A DNA stretch of 26,102 nt from JBBQUP01 sp038212305 (GTDB lineage Bacteria; Bacteroidota; Bacteroidia; Bacteroidales; Marinilabiliaceae). Below, piece by piece: positions 7,364-15,360 of this stretch; position 1 is the first letter of the stretch; every line of letters begins with the position of its first letter. The notes under the pieces are model-generated. The model searched no databases and had not been told where the DNA came from. It saw only the letters and a program-made list of their open reading frames with translations. The translations under genes were made by a program, and so were the position numbers. The DNA is taken from assembly GCA_038212305.1 (NCBI GenBank), contig JBBQUP010000051.1, positions 1 through 26,102 on the forward strand. The letters are read 5' to 3'.

Positions 7364-8878
7364 ATGGCTATAATTCTTAACTCTATTATCTCGCTCGTTA
7401 ATTTTCGCCGACTGCCTCAGATCGATTTTTTCAGGAAAAACTCGGTTGAGGTTCAGAAAGAGATGCTTTTTTCGCTTCTTCGAAAAGCGAAGGATTCCGA
7501 ATATGGGAAAAAATATGACTTTGGCTCAATTCTTTCGGTTGATGCGTTTCAAGATCGTATTCCGGTTATTGATTACGAAGACTTACAACCCTATGTGATT
7601 CGATTGCGTCAAGGCGAAAAAAATCTCCTTTGGCCAGGCGAAGTAAAATGGTTTGCCAAATCATCGGGAACCACTTCGGCAAAAAGCAAGTTTATTCCGG
7701 TTACCAAAGAGGCCTTGGAAGATTGCCATTTCAGAGGTGGCAAAGATGTAATGGCCATTTTTAATGATAACTTCCCTGATAATGATGTTTTTGGCGGCAA
7801 ATGTTTAACTCTGGGCGGAAGCCACCAAATAAATAATTTTAACAACGATAGTTTTTATGGCGATTTATCAGCCATTTTAATCGAGAACCTGCCGTTTTGG
7901 ACAAGTTTTATCCGTACACCCAATCAAACCATTGCGTTAATGGACGAGTGGGAAGCCAAGCTCGAAGCGATAACGCAGAACACAATTAACGAAGATGTAA
8001 CCTCTTTAGCAGGCGTACCCTCGTGGTTTTTAGTGCTCATTAAGCATATCTTAAATGAAACAGGAAAATCTAACTTGTTAGAGATCTGGCCAAATTTAGA
8101 GCTATTTATTCATGGCGGAATCAATTTTGATCCTTACCGCGATCAGTATAAAACAATAATACCCAAAGAAGGAATGCATTACCTCGAAACGTACAATGCA
8201 TCCGAAGGATTTTTTGCTATTCAGGACGATCCAACTCAACGAGGAATGTTACTCATGCTCGACTATGGTGTTTTTTACGAATTTATGCCATTAAGCGAGC
8301 TGGGGAAAGACCGTCCTAATCTTCTCACGCTCGATCAAGTAACGTTAAATAAGGATTATGCACTTGTTATTTCAACCAATGGTGGTTTGTGGCGATATAT
8401 GATCGGCGATACCATCCGTTTTGTAGAAAAAGATCCATTCAGAATCATCATCTCTGGTCGAACCAAGCATTTCATTAATGCTTTTGGGGAAGAAGTAGTT
8501 ATCGAAAATGCCGACAGATCTCTTAAAGCGGCTTGCGAAGCAACTGGTGCCAACGTTAAAGAATATACTGCCGCTCCCATTTACATGGGTCAAAATAACA
8601 AAGGCGCTCATCAATGGGTTATTGAGTTCGATACAAATCCATCTTCACTCGAGCAATTTATGGTGATATTAGATAAAACCCTACAAGAAGTAAATAGCGA
8701 TTACGAAGCCAAACGATATAAAGATATTACATTGGATTTACCAAAGCTAGTTGTCGCTCGCAAAAATTTATTTTACGACTGGCTTAAATCAAACAATAAA
8801 CTGGGTGGCCAAAACAAAATCCCGCGTTTATCGAATAATCGGGAATTCATCGAAGAGTTATTAAAAATGAATCATTAA
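7364..8878 (+). CDS. GH3-family acyl-adenylating (amino acid conjugating) enzyme
   Basis: This 504-residue protein is full length for the GH3 family (PF03321) of the ANL adenylating superfamily. The ATP-binding loop is KSSGTTSAKSKFIPVT (about 99-114), the second motif is TYNASEGFF starting at Thr276, and the third is STNGGLWRYMIGDTIRFV (about 337-354). Plant GH3 enzymes join amino acids to auxin or jasmonate through an acyl-adenylate. The substrate of bacterial members is not established and should not be read as auxin. It is followed at 36 nt by a deoxynucleoside kinase and then a CvpA-type gene, all on the same strand, so co-transcription is likely. A weak -7-like TATCTTTA lies at 7338-7345. 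Confidence 0.92.
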   Translation: MAIILNSIISLVNFRRLPQIDFFRKNSVEVQKEMLFSLLRKAKDSEYGKKYDFGSILSVDAFQDRIPVIDYEDLQPYVIRLRQGEKNLLWPGEVKWFAKSSGTTSAKSKFIPVTKEALEDCHFRGGKDVMAIFNDNFPDNDVFGGKCLTLGGSHQINNFNNDSFYGDLSAILIENLPFWTSFIRTPNQTIALMDEWEAKLEAITQNTINEDVTSLAGVPSWFLVLIKHILNETGKSNLLEIWPNLELFIHGGINFDPYRDQYKTIIPKEGMHYLETYNASEGFFAIQDDPTQRGMLLMLDYGVFYEFMPLSELGKDRPNLLTLDQVTLNKDYALVISTNGGLWRYMIGDTIRFVEKDPFRIIISGRTKHFINAFGEEVVIENADRSLKAACEATGANVKEYTAAPIYMGQNNKGAHQWVIEFDTNPSSLEQFMVILDKTLQEVNSDYEAKRYKDITLDLPKLVVARKNLFYDWLKSNNKLGGQNKIPRLSNNREFIEELLKMNH

Positions 8879-8914
8879 CTTTAGCTTTCATCCTAAAAAA
8901 TAACCTATTTAATT

Positions 8915-9529
8915 ATGCACATTGCCATTGCTGGAAATATTGGTTCAGGAAAAACGAGCTTAGCAGAACTGTTGGCTTACCATTATGGGTGGGAAACTCA
9001 CTTAGAAGATGTTGATGAAAACCCCTATTTAGTGGACTTTTATGAGGACATGAAACGATGGTCTTTTAACCTCCAAGTTTTTTTTCTAAATAGTCGATTC
9101 TCATCAGTATTAAAAATCCACCAATCGGGTCAAACGGTTATTCAGGATCGCACGATATATGAAGATGCTTACATTTTTGCAGCCAATCTTTTCGACATGA
9201 GTTTAATGAGCCGCCGCGATTTAGATAACTATTTAGCTGTTTTTGAGATCATGAGCAACTTGGTGAAAGCACCTGATCTGCTGATATATCTGAAAGCATC
9301 AGTTCCCACTTTGGTGAATCAAATTCAAATACGAGGGCGAGAATATGAAAGCAATATCCGCATCGATTATTTGAAAAACCTAAATAATCGTTACGACGAT
9401 TGGATACAAACCTATTCCAAAGGGAAACTGTTAATTATAAATGTCGATGAACTCGATTTTATTAAAAATAAAGCCGATTTAGGTACTATCATCGATAAAG
9501 TGAATGCCCAATTGCATGGGTTATTTTAA
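8915..9529 (+). CDS. Deoxynucleoside kinase
   Basis: This 204-residue protein matches the dNK family (PF01712), which phosphorylates deoxynucleosides to monophosphates in nucleotide salvage. The P-loop is GNIGSGKTS at 7-15. Glu36 in DENPY and Gln53 in FNLQVFF would contact the nucleoside, DRT at 78-80 is the family's base-recognition motif, and RGREYE at 140-145 is the arginine-rich lid. No Cys pair typical of tetrameric thymidine kinases is seen. The preferred base (dA, dG or dC) cannot be read safely. It lies between the GH3 gene and the CvpA-type gene with a 15-nt gap to the latter. Confidence 0.93.
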   Translation: MHIAIAGNIGSGKTSLAELLAYHYGWETHLEDVDENPYLVDFYEDMKRWSFNLQVFFLNSRFSSVLKIHQSGQTVIQDRTIYEDAYIFAANLFDMSLMSRRDLDNYLAVFEIMSNLVKAPDLLIYLKASVPTLVNQIQIRGREYESNIRIDYLKNLNNRYDDWIQTYSKGKLLIINVDELDFIKNKADLGTIIDKVNAQLHGLF

Positions 9530-9544
9530 TTTTTTATTCTGGAT

Positions 9545-10063
9545 ATGTTCGATTTAGTTATCGTTATTATATTAATTGTTGCAATCGTAAAAGGATTTAA
9601 AAATGGGTTTGTCATTGAACTTGCAGCATTAGTCGGTCTGGTTTTAGGTGTGTTAGGAGCTATTTATTTTAGTTATTTGGCCGAAGAGTGGCTGAGTAAA
9701 TATTGGGATTTTAAATACATTGGCGCAGTAGCATTTTTAATTACTTTTCTAGTCATTTCCATTGGAATATATCTTTTAGCTAAGCTAGTTACCGAAATGA
9801 TAAAGTTAGCTGCACTCAATTTCATTAATCGATTGGTCGGCGGTGTTTTTAGCATGCTCAAATACGCATTTATTATTAGTGTTCTCATGTCGGTATTTTC
9901 GTTTTTCAACTGGGAAAAATATTACATTGGATCTGAGCAAAAAGAAGAATCACGATTGTATAAGCCACTATCACTGTTCGCACCTTCAATTTTCCCTTAC
10001 CTAAATTTCGACGATGCTCATGAGCTACTTAACAACGAATCGGCTAAAGGCGTTATTATATAG
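9545..10063 (+). CDS. CvpA-family membrane protein
   Basis: This 172-residue protein opens with a typical CvpA segment (MFDLVIVIILIVAIVKGFKNGFV) and has four hydrophobic helices at about 2-20, 27-46, 60-80 and 97-118, followed by a soluble tail. CvpA was named for its need in colicin V production in E. coli and is also linked to envelope robustness; its molecular activity is not known. It starts 15 nt after the deoxynucleoside kinase and is probably the last gene of the GH3-dNK-CvpA group. The ribosome binding site is weak, as is usual in this phylum. Confidence 0.88.
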   Translation: MFDLVIVIILIVAIVKGFKNGFVIELAALVGLVLGVLGAIYFSYLAEEWLSKYWDFKYIGAVAFLITFLVISIGIYLLAKLVTEMIKLAALNFINRLVGGVFSMLKYAFIISVLMSVFSFFNWEKYYIGSEQKEESRLYKPLSLFAPSIFPYLNFDDAHELLNNESAKGVII

Positions 10064-10111
10064 GTGATTTTGAATGAGTGCAATCAACAAGAAATAAAAC
10101 AACTTTTTTTA

Positions 10112-10119
10112 TAGCTTTG
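10112..10119 (+). promoter_or_regulatory. -7 promoter element before the exported barrel-like gene
   Basis: TAGCTTTG is an exact TAnnTTTG match, 70 nt before the ATG at 10190. No TTG stands at the usual -33 distance. The leader would hold a 15-codon frame at 10131-10178, which I do not call as a gene. Confidence 0.45.
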
Positions 10120-10189
10120 TCAATTCCATTATGAATAGAGATCAATTTGTGGCTTTTCAACTTGTATTAATTACCTGAATAATAGGCAT

Positions 10190-11320
10190 ATGTCGATAAA
10201 GAAAATAAGTTGCCTAGTTTTATTAGTCTGGTTTTATGGAATAACTCAAGCTCAATATAACTATACGTTTCTCGAAACGTATCCCGAGTTCAATGCGCAA
10301 TATGCCGATCATCTTCTTTTTCGGGTCGAGAGCAATAACTTCTTAAAAAACAACGAATACTTTGGGTCGAACGTCGAAGGATACACCTTGCTGGGCTACG
10401 ATATCGAACCCTCTTTTTTGTATTATGCTGGCTCTGCTATACGACTAAAAGCTGGCGTACACCTTAAAAAGTACAGCGGAAACAATGTATCAATGGAAGT
10501 GTTGCCAGTTCTATCGCTCCATGCCAAACTCAGCCCTTCCTTCGAACTGATTATGGGGGCATTAAAAGGAAGCATTCATCACCAAATGATTGAACCCCTA
10601 TTTGATAGTGAGCGACTTTATTCGCGGCCGGTTGAAAATGGACTGCAATTTTTAATCAACACCAAATCGCTAAAGGTTGATACTTGGATCGATTGGGAGC
10701 AGTTTATTGTTAAAGGCGATACCATTCCAGAGAAATTCACCTTTGGAACCAGTGCTGAAGTTACTCTTATAAATAAACACGATAATTGGGCATTGTTGTT
10801 GCCGATTCAAATAATTGCCACGCATGTAGGTGGTCAAATTAGTGATTTTAGCGAACCTATGAAATCGAAGGCCAATGTTTGCGTTGGCTTATCGGCTCAA
10901 AAAAGCTTAGGTGGTTTTGTTCAAAAGCTTAGCTTCTCAAACTATTTCATGGTTTATAAGAGTCTCACTAAAAAAGATATTCAACCCTTTTACACTGGAA
11001 ATGCTTTTTATTCGATCGTTTCTGCTGAATCGAACCATTTCCAGGCAATGCTAGGTTATTTTTCGGGCAATGATTTTGCAGCACCTCGTGGAAGCTTCTT
11101 GTTTCAATCGGTCTCTAATTATATTGATGATTATTATGCGCCTAACCGACAATTATCGACTGTAAAACTAAGTTATGTGAAAAAAATTGGCAAAGCCTTT
11201 GCTTTTAGTGCTTTGGCCGAAACATACTACAACTTAAAAATTGGAAATCTCGAATATGCGTACGGCGTGAACATGGTTTTTACGCCAAATTTTACCATTG
11301 TTAAAGTGCCATCGTATTAA
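10190..11320 (+). CDS. Exported barrel-like protein, function unknown
   Basis: I do not recognise a named family beyond general barrel features. The 376-residue protein has a Sec signal peptide cut after Ala21 (ITQA-QYN). The mature part is built from amphipathic beta strands rich in Tyr, Phe and Ser with short turns, such as SFLYYAGSAIRLKAGVHL and AFAFSALAETYYNLKIGNL, with no globular enzyme motif. It has the length and pattern of a 14- to 16-strand outer-membrane barrel, although the last residues (FTIVKVPSY) put Tyr rather than Phe at the end. The ATG at 10190 follows a TAGCTTTG promoter element. Its stop codon directly abuts the end of a decayed minus-strand frame. Confidence 0.85.
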   Translation: MSIKKISCLVLLVWFYGITQAQYNYTFLETYPEFNAQYADHLLFRVESNNFLKNNEYFGSNVEGYTLLGYDIEPSFLYYAGSAIRLKAGVHLKKYSGNNVSMEVLPVLSLHAKLSPSFELIMGALKGSIHHQMIEPLFDSERLYSRPVENGLQFLINTKSLKVDTWIDWEQFIVKGDTIPEKFTFGTSAEVTLINKHDNWALLLPIQIIATHVGGQISDFSEPMKSKANVCVGLSAQKSLGGFVQKLSFSNYFMVYKSLTKKDIQPFYTGNAFYSIVSAESNHFQAMLGYFSGNDFAAPRGSFLFQSVSNYIDDYYAPNRQLSTVKLSYVKKIGKAFAFSALAETYYNLKIGNLEYAYGVNMVFTPNFTIVKVPSY

Positions 11321-11661
11321 TTATTTTAAACTGCCACGGAATCTAACTCCAATACTCACCTGCATAGTCAATTCCAACTCGTGGTAGCGATTCGTATTTA
11401 GTCTTTGCAAGAAAACTCCAAATACTGCGTTATTCTCATTTTGAAAACAGTCATTCACAAAAGTGAACTCCTTTATTAATCAATGAATTCTACCCACTAT
11501 AAACGTTATAGAGCCGAAGCTTTCTTATCAAAGACTGTGAAAAATGTAGTTTTCGTGCAGGCACTATTTAATTTCTGATTGATGCTGAGCAGGTTTAATC
11601 CATAGCCGTTCCGAGGTCATAATATTTTGCTGATAAAACGAATTACCCAATTGTTCCATTT
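11321..11661 (-). pseudogene. Possible decayed 3' end of an outer-membrane barrel gene
   Basis: Read on the minus strand, one frame runs from an ATG at 11661 to a stop at 11321-11323, with four internal stop codons between. The last 52 codons (11321-11479) are open and end in ELTMQVSIGVRFRGSLK, which looks like the closing strands of an outer-membrane barrel. The first 31 codons are also open. There is no intact start with a full signal peptide. I infer a gene remnant from the protein-like C-terminus and the shared frame; a chance open frame remains possible. Nothing else is seen in this gap apart from a diverged repeat at 11546-11578. Confidence 0.35.
11546..11578. repeat. Diverged dispersed repeat (GCAGGCACTA type), copy 1
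   Basis: Positions 11546-11578 share AGTTTTC, GCAGGCACTA and a following TTAA-rich stretch with 15629-15659; roughly three quarters of the bases agree. Both copies lie just outside coding sequence. This may be a conserved intergenic motif or the edge of an old mobile repeat. Confidence 0.35.
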
Positions 11662-12131
11662 TAATATGGCGTTTTATCTGTTTTTCGAGTCCAACGTTGA
11701 AAAACTTCGCCAGCTTTTGTGTCTCGAAGTTCAATTAACTTAACTTGACGATCTGCTACGGGTAAAGCCAGCTCATCATAAATAAACTGGTCACTAAAGC
11801 CAATTTTAGCCGCATCGTAGCGCGTGTTCGCATAATATACATCAGTTATGCCAGCCCAATAAATAGCACCTAAGCACATGGGACAAGGTTCGCACGAGGT
11901 GTAAATTACCGATCCCGACAAATCGAACGATTGAATGGTTTTTGCAGCCTCGCGAATAGCTAGCACTTCGGCATGAGCAGTTGGATCGTTCAATAATGTT
12001 ACACCATTGGATGCTTTTCCAATAATTTTACCGTCTTTAACAACCACCGCACCAAATGGGCCTCCGCCATTTTCTATGCTTTTGGCTGATAAATCAATGG
12101 CTTCTTCAATGAATTTGTTGTGATGAATCAT
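11661..12131 (-). CDS. guaD: Guanine deaminase
   Basis: This 156-residue protein converts guanine to xanthine and ammonia in purine salvage or breakdown. It is a zinc-dependent CDA-fold deaminase: His53 and Glu55 in THAEV-type sequence (TAHAEVLAIR), and Cys83 and Cys86 in SCEPCPMCLGAIYWAG. Length and sequence follow Bacillus subtilis GuaD closely, including NDPTAHAEV, GFSDQFIYDE and a C-terminal tail ending in an aromatic residue (KTPY), which in GuaD closes the active site. That tail separates it from tRNA adenosine deaminase TadA. It is monocistronic on the minus strand, and TATTTTTG at 12159-12152 is a good -7 element 20 nt before the start. Confidence 0.88.
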   Translation of the reverse strand: MIHHNKFIEEAIDLSAKSIENGGGPFGAVVVKDGKIIGKASNGVTLLNDPTAHAEVLAIREAAKTIQSFDLSGSVIYTSCEPCPMCLGAIYWAGITDVYYANTRYDAAKIGFSDQFIYDELALPVADRQVKLIELRDTKAGEVFQRWTRKTDKTPY

Positions 12132-12151
12132 ATTTTGAAGAGAAATTTATT

Positions 12152-12159
12152 CAAAAATA
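12152..12159 (-). promoter_or_regulatory. -7 promoter element of guaD
   Basis: On the minus strand this reads TATTTTTG, an exact TAnnTTTG match 20 nt before the ATG at 12131. No clear -33 TTG is seen at 19-21 bases upstream. Confidence 0.5.
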
Positions 12160-12256
12160 GAGTTTATAAAGTAAATTAGTCGTTTCGTTTGCAAAAAAAG
12201 TAGATTCTCCTTGTTATTTAGCTCTACGTTGCCTGATTAAATAATCAAAAAATATG

Positions 12257-12367
12257 AATAGCCACAAATCGAAGATCGACGGAGTCAATTCACGAATAAG
12301 AAATTAAGGATTTACACCGAAGATAACTACCAAATTATTGGATTATGTATGGATGTGCACAAATGAA
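12257..12367. repeat. Second copy of the 3398-3596 repeat
   Basis: Bases 12257-12299 match 3398-3440 at 41 of 43 positions. Bases 12277-12305 are identical to the reverse complement of 3568-3596, and the similarity continues to 12367 against 3513 on the opposite strand, with a small insertion in this copy and shared TGGATGTGCACAAA at the end. So this copy is a single arm of the element whose two arms face each other at 3418-3596. The rest of the guaD-rplM gap holds only promoters and the rplM leader. Confidence 0.65.
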
Positions 12368-12440
12368 AACCGATATCAATTATATGAACAACATTCTTAA
12401 ATAATAATGTTAATAAATAGGTTTATAAAAAAATATCTGC

Positions 12441-12448
12441 TACTTTTG
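12441..12448 (+). promoter_or_regulatory. -7 promoter element of the rplM operon
   Basis: TACTTTTG is an exact TAnnTTTG match. It places the transcription start near 12454 and leaves a leader of about 155 nt before rplM, long for a simple untranslated region and typical of regulated ribosomal operons. Confidence 0.6.
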
Positions 12449-12453
12449 CGGCC

Positions 12454-12609
12454 GATTATTGTCCATGCCCGAAGAAGAAAAAGTTCTTTTTAAACCTTGC
12501 TTGGCAAAATTATTAATACCCAGCATATTAATAATGAGCACGATGGAATTGAACGATGACTTTAGAGAGTATTAAAAAAATTTAGGATTAATTAAAAACA
12601 AGGAAGACA
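12454..12609 (+). ncRNA. Candidate uL13 leader RNA
   Basis: Between the promoter and rplM the RNA would contain a perfect 10-bp hairpin, ATTATTAATA with TATTAATAAT, around the loop CCCAGCA (12509-12535). It is flanked by TGCTT / GAGCA, which can extend the stem after a small internal loop. Autoregulatory leaders before rplM are known in other bacteria, and I recall one for Bacteroidia but cannot confirm it here. The leader also contains a 36-codon frame, 12465-12575, starting MPEEEKVLFK. Whether this is translated or accidental is open. Confidence 0.4.
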
Positions 12610-13065
12610 GTGGATACGTTAAGTTACAAAACGATCTCAGCAAACAAAGCTACTGTTACTAAAGAGTGGGTAATTGTTGATGCTACCGATCAAGTTCTTG
12701 GTCGTTTAGGTTCAAAAGTTGCTAAATTATTACGCGGGAAATACAAACCCAACTTCACTCCTCATGTAGATTGTGGTGATAATGTAATTATCATTAACGC
12801 TGACAAAGTTCGTCTCACAGGTAAAAAATGGGACGATAGAGTATTTTTTTATCACAGCGGATACCCAGGCGGACAACGCGAAGTAACCCCTAAAGCGGTT
12901 TTTGAAAAAAGCCCCGAAAAACTGGTTGAACGTACCGTTAAAGGTATGCTCCCAAAAACAAAATTGGGTCGCCAAATGTACCGTAACCTGTTTGTATATT
13001 CAGGTGGCGAGCACAAACATGAAGCACAACAACCAAAGGGTATTGATTTAAATTCTATTAAATAA
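12610..13065 (+). CDS. rplM: 50S ribosomal protein uL13
   Basis: The 151-residue protein is an early-assembling large-subunit protein. It has the Bacteroidota form of the N-terminus, MDTLSYKTISANKATVTKEW, followed by VDATDQVLGRLGSKVAKLLRGK, NADKVRLTGKKW and YPGGQREVTP, all typical of uL13. Translation begins at a GTG, chosen because this N-terminus matches the family and because a purine-rich AAGGAAG site lies 5 nt upstream, unusually strong for this window. It is first in the rplM-rpsI-rpsB-tsf operon and is preceded by a probable regulatory leader. Confidence 0.98.
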   Translation: MDTLSYKTISANKATVTKEWVIVDATDQVLGRLGSKVAKLLRGKYKPNFTPHVDCGDNVIIINADKVRLTGKKWDDRVFFYHSGYPGGQREVTPKAVFEKSPEKLVERTVKGMLPKTKLGRQMYRNLFVYSGGEHKHEAQQPKGIDLNSIK

Positions 13066-13070
13066 GCAAC

Positions 13071-13457
13071 ATGGAAATTATAAACGCTATTGGAAGAAGA
13101 AAAGCGGCTATAGCCCGGGTTTACCTTAAAGAAGGAAAAGGGCAGATCACTATCAACAACCGTGATTTGACTAATTATTTTCCTGCTGCAACGCTTCAAT
13201 ACATTGTGAAACAACCATTAAGCAAACTAAATGTTATTGAAAAATACGACATTCAAGTTAACCTAAATGGTGGCGGTATCAAAGGGCAAGCTGAAGCATT
13301 ACGCTTAGCAATTTCACGTGCTTTGGTTAAAATTAACTCTGATGATAAATCGGCTTTACGCGCTGAAGGTTTCATGACTCGCGATTCACGCGTGGTTGAA
13401 CGTAAAAAACCAGGACGTCCTAAAGCTCGTAAGAGATTCCAGTTCAGTAAACGTTAA
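13071..13457 (+). CDS. rpsI: 30S ribosomal protein uS9
   Basis: The 128-residue protein has the uS9 hallmarks: the GRRKAAIARVYLKEGKG opening, GGGIKGQAEALRLAISRAL in the middle, and a basic C-terminal tail, ERKKPGRPKARKRFQFSKR, ending in Lys-Arg. In the ribosome that tail reaches the P-site tRNA anticodon loop. It starts 5 nt after the rplM stop, the usual coupled pair in nearly all bacteria. Confidence 0.98.
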   Translation: MEIINAIGRRKAAIARVYLKEGKGQITINNRDLTNYFPAATLQYIVKQPLSKLNVIEKYDIQVNLNGGGIKGQAEALRLAISRALVKINSDDKSALRAEGFMTRDSRVVERKKPGRPKARKRFQFSKR

Positions 13458-13483
13458 TATTTTTCGGGTACGTTTAGTATCTA

Positions 13484-13521
13484 AACCAATGGGACTTCGC
13501 AAGGCGAACTACTTGTTGGTT
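13484..13521 (+). promoter_or_regulatory. Folded spacer before rpsB, candidate uS2 control element
   Basis: In the 102-nt gap between rpsI and rpsB, AACCAA (13484-13489) can pair with TTGGTT (13516-13521), enclosing an inner stem TTCGC-AAG-GCGAA (13496-13508). The rpsB start follows 38 nt later. There is no T-run, so it is not a terminator. I infer a regulatory leader by analogy with other bacteria, where rpsB is controlled through its upstream RNA. Confidence 0.4.
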
Positions 13522-13559
13522 GTTAACGTCAAGAAAGTAAACGACTTAATAATAAAAAA

Positions 13560-14453
13560 ATGCCAAGAACAAATTTCGATCAACTACTCGAAGCCGGTGT
13601 ACATTTTGGCCACTTAAAAAGAAAGTGGAATCCGGCTATGGCCCCATACATCTTCATGGAGCGTAATGGGATACATATCCTAGACCTTCATAAAACTGCA
13701 GTGAAAATTGAAGAATCTGCAAATGCATTAAAGCAAATAGCTAAATCGGGCCGAAAAATATTATTCGTAGCTACAAAAAAACAAGCCAAAGAAATAATTG
13801 CTGAAAAAGTTAGCTCAGCTAACATGCCTTACGTTGTAGAGCGCTGGCCTGGTGGAATGTTAACAAACTTCCCAACCATTCGTAAAGCTGTTAAAAAAAT
13901 GGGTACTATCGACAAAATGATGGCTGATCCTACATCATGGTCGAACCTCTCGAAAAGAGAGCGTTTACAAATTACCCGTCAACGTGCTAAACTAGAAAAA
14001 ACACTTGGAAGTATTGCCGATCTTACGCGACTTCCTGCTGCCATGTTTGTGATTGATGTTATGAAAGAACACATCGCAGTTCGTGAGGCAAACCGTTTGA
14101 ATATTCCAGTTTTTGGTATTGTTGATACCAACTCTGATCCTTCGAATATCGACTACATCATTCCTGCAAATGATGATGCGACTAAATCAATTGAATTGAT
14201 TACTGAGATTATGGTTCAAGCCATTAAAGAAGGTCTTGAAGAACGTAAGCTTACCAAAGATGAGGATGATAAAGGTGCAGTTCCAAAAGGCAGAAAAGAT
14301 GAAGTTAAAAGAGTGAGAACGAAAAAAACTGCCGAATTTGAAGAGGAAGTTGCTTCTGAAGAGGATGTTGTTTCTGAAGAAGAAGTTGAAGAAGTAGATA
14401 ATACCGCTGATTCAGAAGAGGTAGCTGATACAGAGACAAAAACTGAAGAATAA
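13560..14453 (+). CDS. rpsB: 30S ribosomal protein uS2
   Basis: The 297-residue protein has a clear uS2 core: LLEAGVHFGHLKRKWNPAM, FMERNGIHILDLHKT, ERWPGGMLTNFPTI, and FGIVDTNSDPSNIDYIIPANDDA. The core ends near residue 230. It continues with a basic stretch, then a very acidic C-terminal tail from about 258 made mostly of Glu, Ser, Val and Asp. Such tails are common on uS2 in this phylum and have no known fixed function. It stands third in the ribosomal operon, 33 nt before tsf. Confidence 0.98.
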   Translation: MPRTNFDQLLEAGVHFGHLKRKWNPAMAPYIFMERNGIHILDLHKTAVKIEESANALKQIAKSGRKILFVATKKQAKEIIAEKVSSANMPYVVERWPGGMLTNFPTIRKAVKKMGTIDKMMADPTSWSNLSKRERLQITRQRAKLEKTLGSIADLTRLPAAMFVIDVMKEHIAVREANRLNIPVFGIVDTNSDPSNIDYIIPANDDATKSIELITEIMVQAIKEGLEERKLTKDEDDKGAVPKGRKDEVKRVRTKKTAEFEEEVASEEDVVSEEEVEEVDNTADSEEVADTETKTEE

Positions 14454-14486
14454 ACCATATTAATCACTCCTTAAAATAAACTTATT

Positions 14487-15308
14487 ATGGCGATTACAGC
14501 TGCTGATGTAAACAAACTCAGACAAATGACAGGCGCAGGTATGATGGATTGTAAAAAAGCCCTTACCGAAGCTGATGGCGATTTTGAAAAAGCCATTGAA
14601 ATCATTCGCAAAAGCGGACAAGCCGTAGCAAATAAGCGTGCCGACAGAGATGCTACCGAAGGTTGTATCTTATCGAAAACAGAAGGTGGTTTTGGCGTTT
14701 TAGTTGCACTTTGCTGTGAAACTGACTTTGTTGCTAAAAATGATAGTTACATTGCTCTTACAACTTCAATTTTAGATTTAGCATTGGCCAAAAAACCAGC
14801 TACTAAAGAAGAGTTGTTAGCACTTCCGCTTCAAAACTCAACTGTTGGTGAAGTTATTATAGCACAAATTGGTGTAATTGGCGAAAAACTCGAATTAAGC
14901 TCTTATCAGTTTATTAAAGCTGAAAGTGTAACTGCCTATATTCACCCAGGAAATAAACTAGCAACTTTAGTTGGTTTAAATCAAACAGGAATTGATGCTC
15001 AAGTGGCTAAGGATGTTGCTATGCAAGTTGCTGCAATGAATCCTGTTTCAGTTGATTCATCGTCGGTACCTGCTGAAGTGATTGCAAAAGAACTAGATAT
15101 TGCAAAAGAACTAGCTCGTAACGAAGGCAAACCTGAAGCTATGCTTGAAAAAATTGCTCAAGGTCGCTTGAATAAATTTTTCAAAGAAAGCACATTACTA
15201 GAACAAGATTTTGTAAAAGACAATAAAAAGTCAATTAAAGCATATCTTGAAACAGTAAGCAAAGGTTTAACTGTTACCGAATTCAAACGTTTTTCGTTGA
15301 ATAACTAA
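14487..15308 (+). CDS. tsf: Translation elongation factor Ts
   Basis: The 273-residue EF-Ts is the nucleotide exchange factor for EF-Tu. It begins with the UBA-like N-terminal domain (ADVNKLRQMTGAGMMDCKKAL), followed by the core TDFVAKND motif that inserts into EF-Tu (CCETDFVAKNDSY, near residues 92-104). The C-terminal part, with GRLNKFFKESTLLEQDFVKD, is complete. It pairs with rpsB as in almost all bacteria and is the last gene of the operon, closed by the terminator at 15326. Confidence 0.98.
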   Translation: MAITAADVNKLRQMTGAGMMDCKKALTEADGDFEKAIEIIRKSGQAVANKRADRDATEGCILSKTEGGFGVLVALCCETDFVAKNDSYIALTTSILDLALAKKPATKEELLALPLQNSTVGEVIIAQIGVIGEKLELSSYQFIKAESVTAYIHPGNKLATLVGLNQTGIDAQVAKDVAMQVAAMNPVSVDSSSVPAEVIAKELDIAKELARNEGKPEAMLEKIAQGRLNKFFKESTLLEQDFVKDNKKSIKAYLETVSKGLTVTEFKRFSLNN

Positions 15309-15325
15309 GAACAAAATAATATTTC

Positions 15326-15360
15326 AAAAAAGGGAGGTCTTTGTAAGGCTTCCCTTTTTT
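15326..15360 (+). terminator. Intrinsic terminator of the rplM-tsf operon
   Basis: AAAAAAGGGA (15326-15335) pairs perfectly with TCCCTTTTTT (15351-15360), and the T-run lies in the 3' arm. It lies 17 nt past the tsf stop. The A-run on the other arm could let it also work on the minus strand. Confidence 0.85.

Noticed and set aside
10131..10178. 15-codon upstream frame in the leader of the exported barrel-like gene
   Set aside because: No ribosome binding site, no attenuator-like structure and no codon bias to suggest regulation.
13396..13617. Plus-strand frame bridging rpsI and rpsB
   Set aside because: It overlaps both ribosomal genes in another frame; the spacer is better explained as folded RNA.
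14216..14467. Minus-strand Ser-rich frame
   Set aside because: It is the antisense image of the Glu-rich tail of rpsB.
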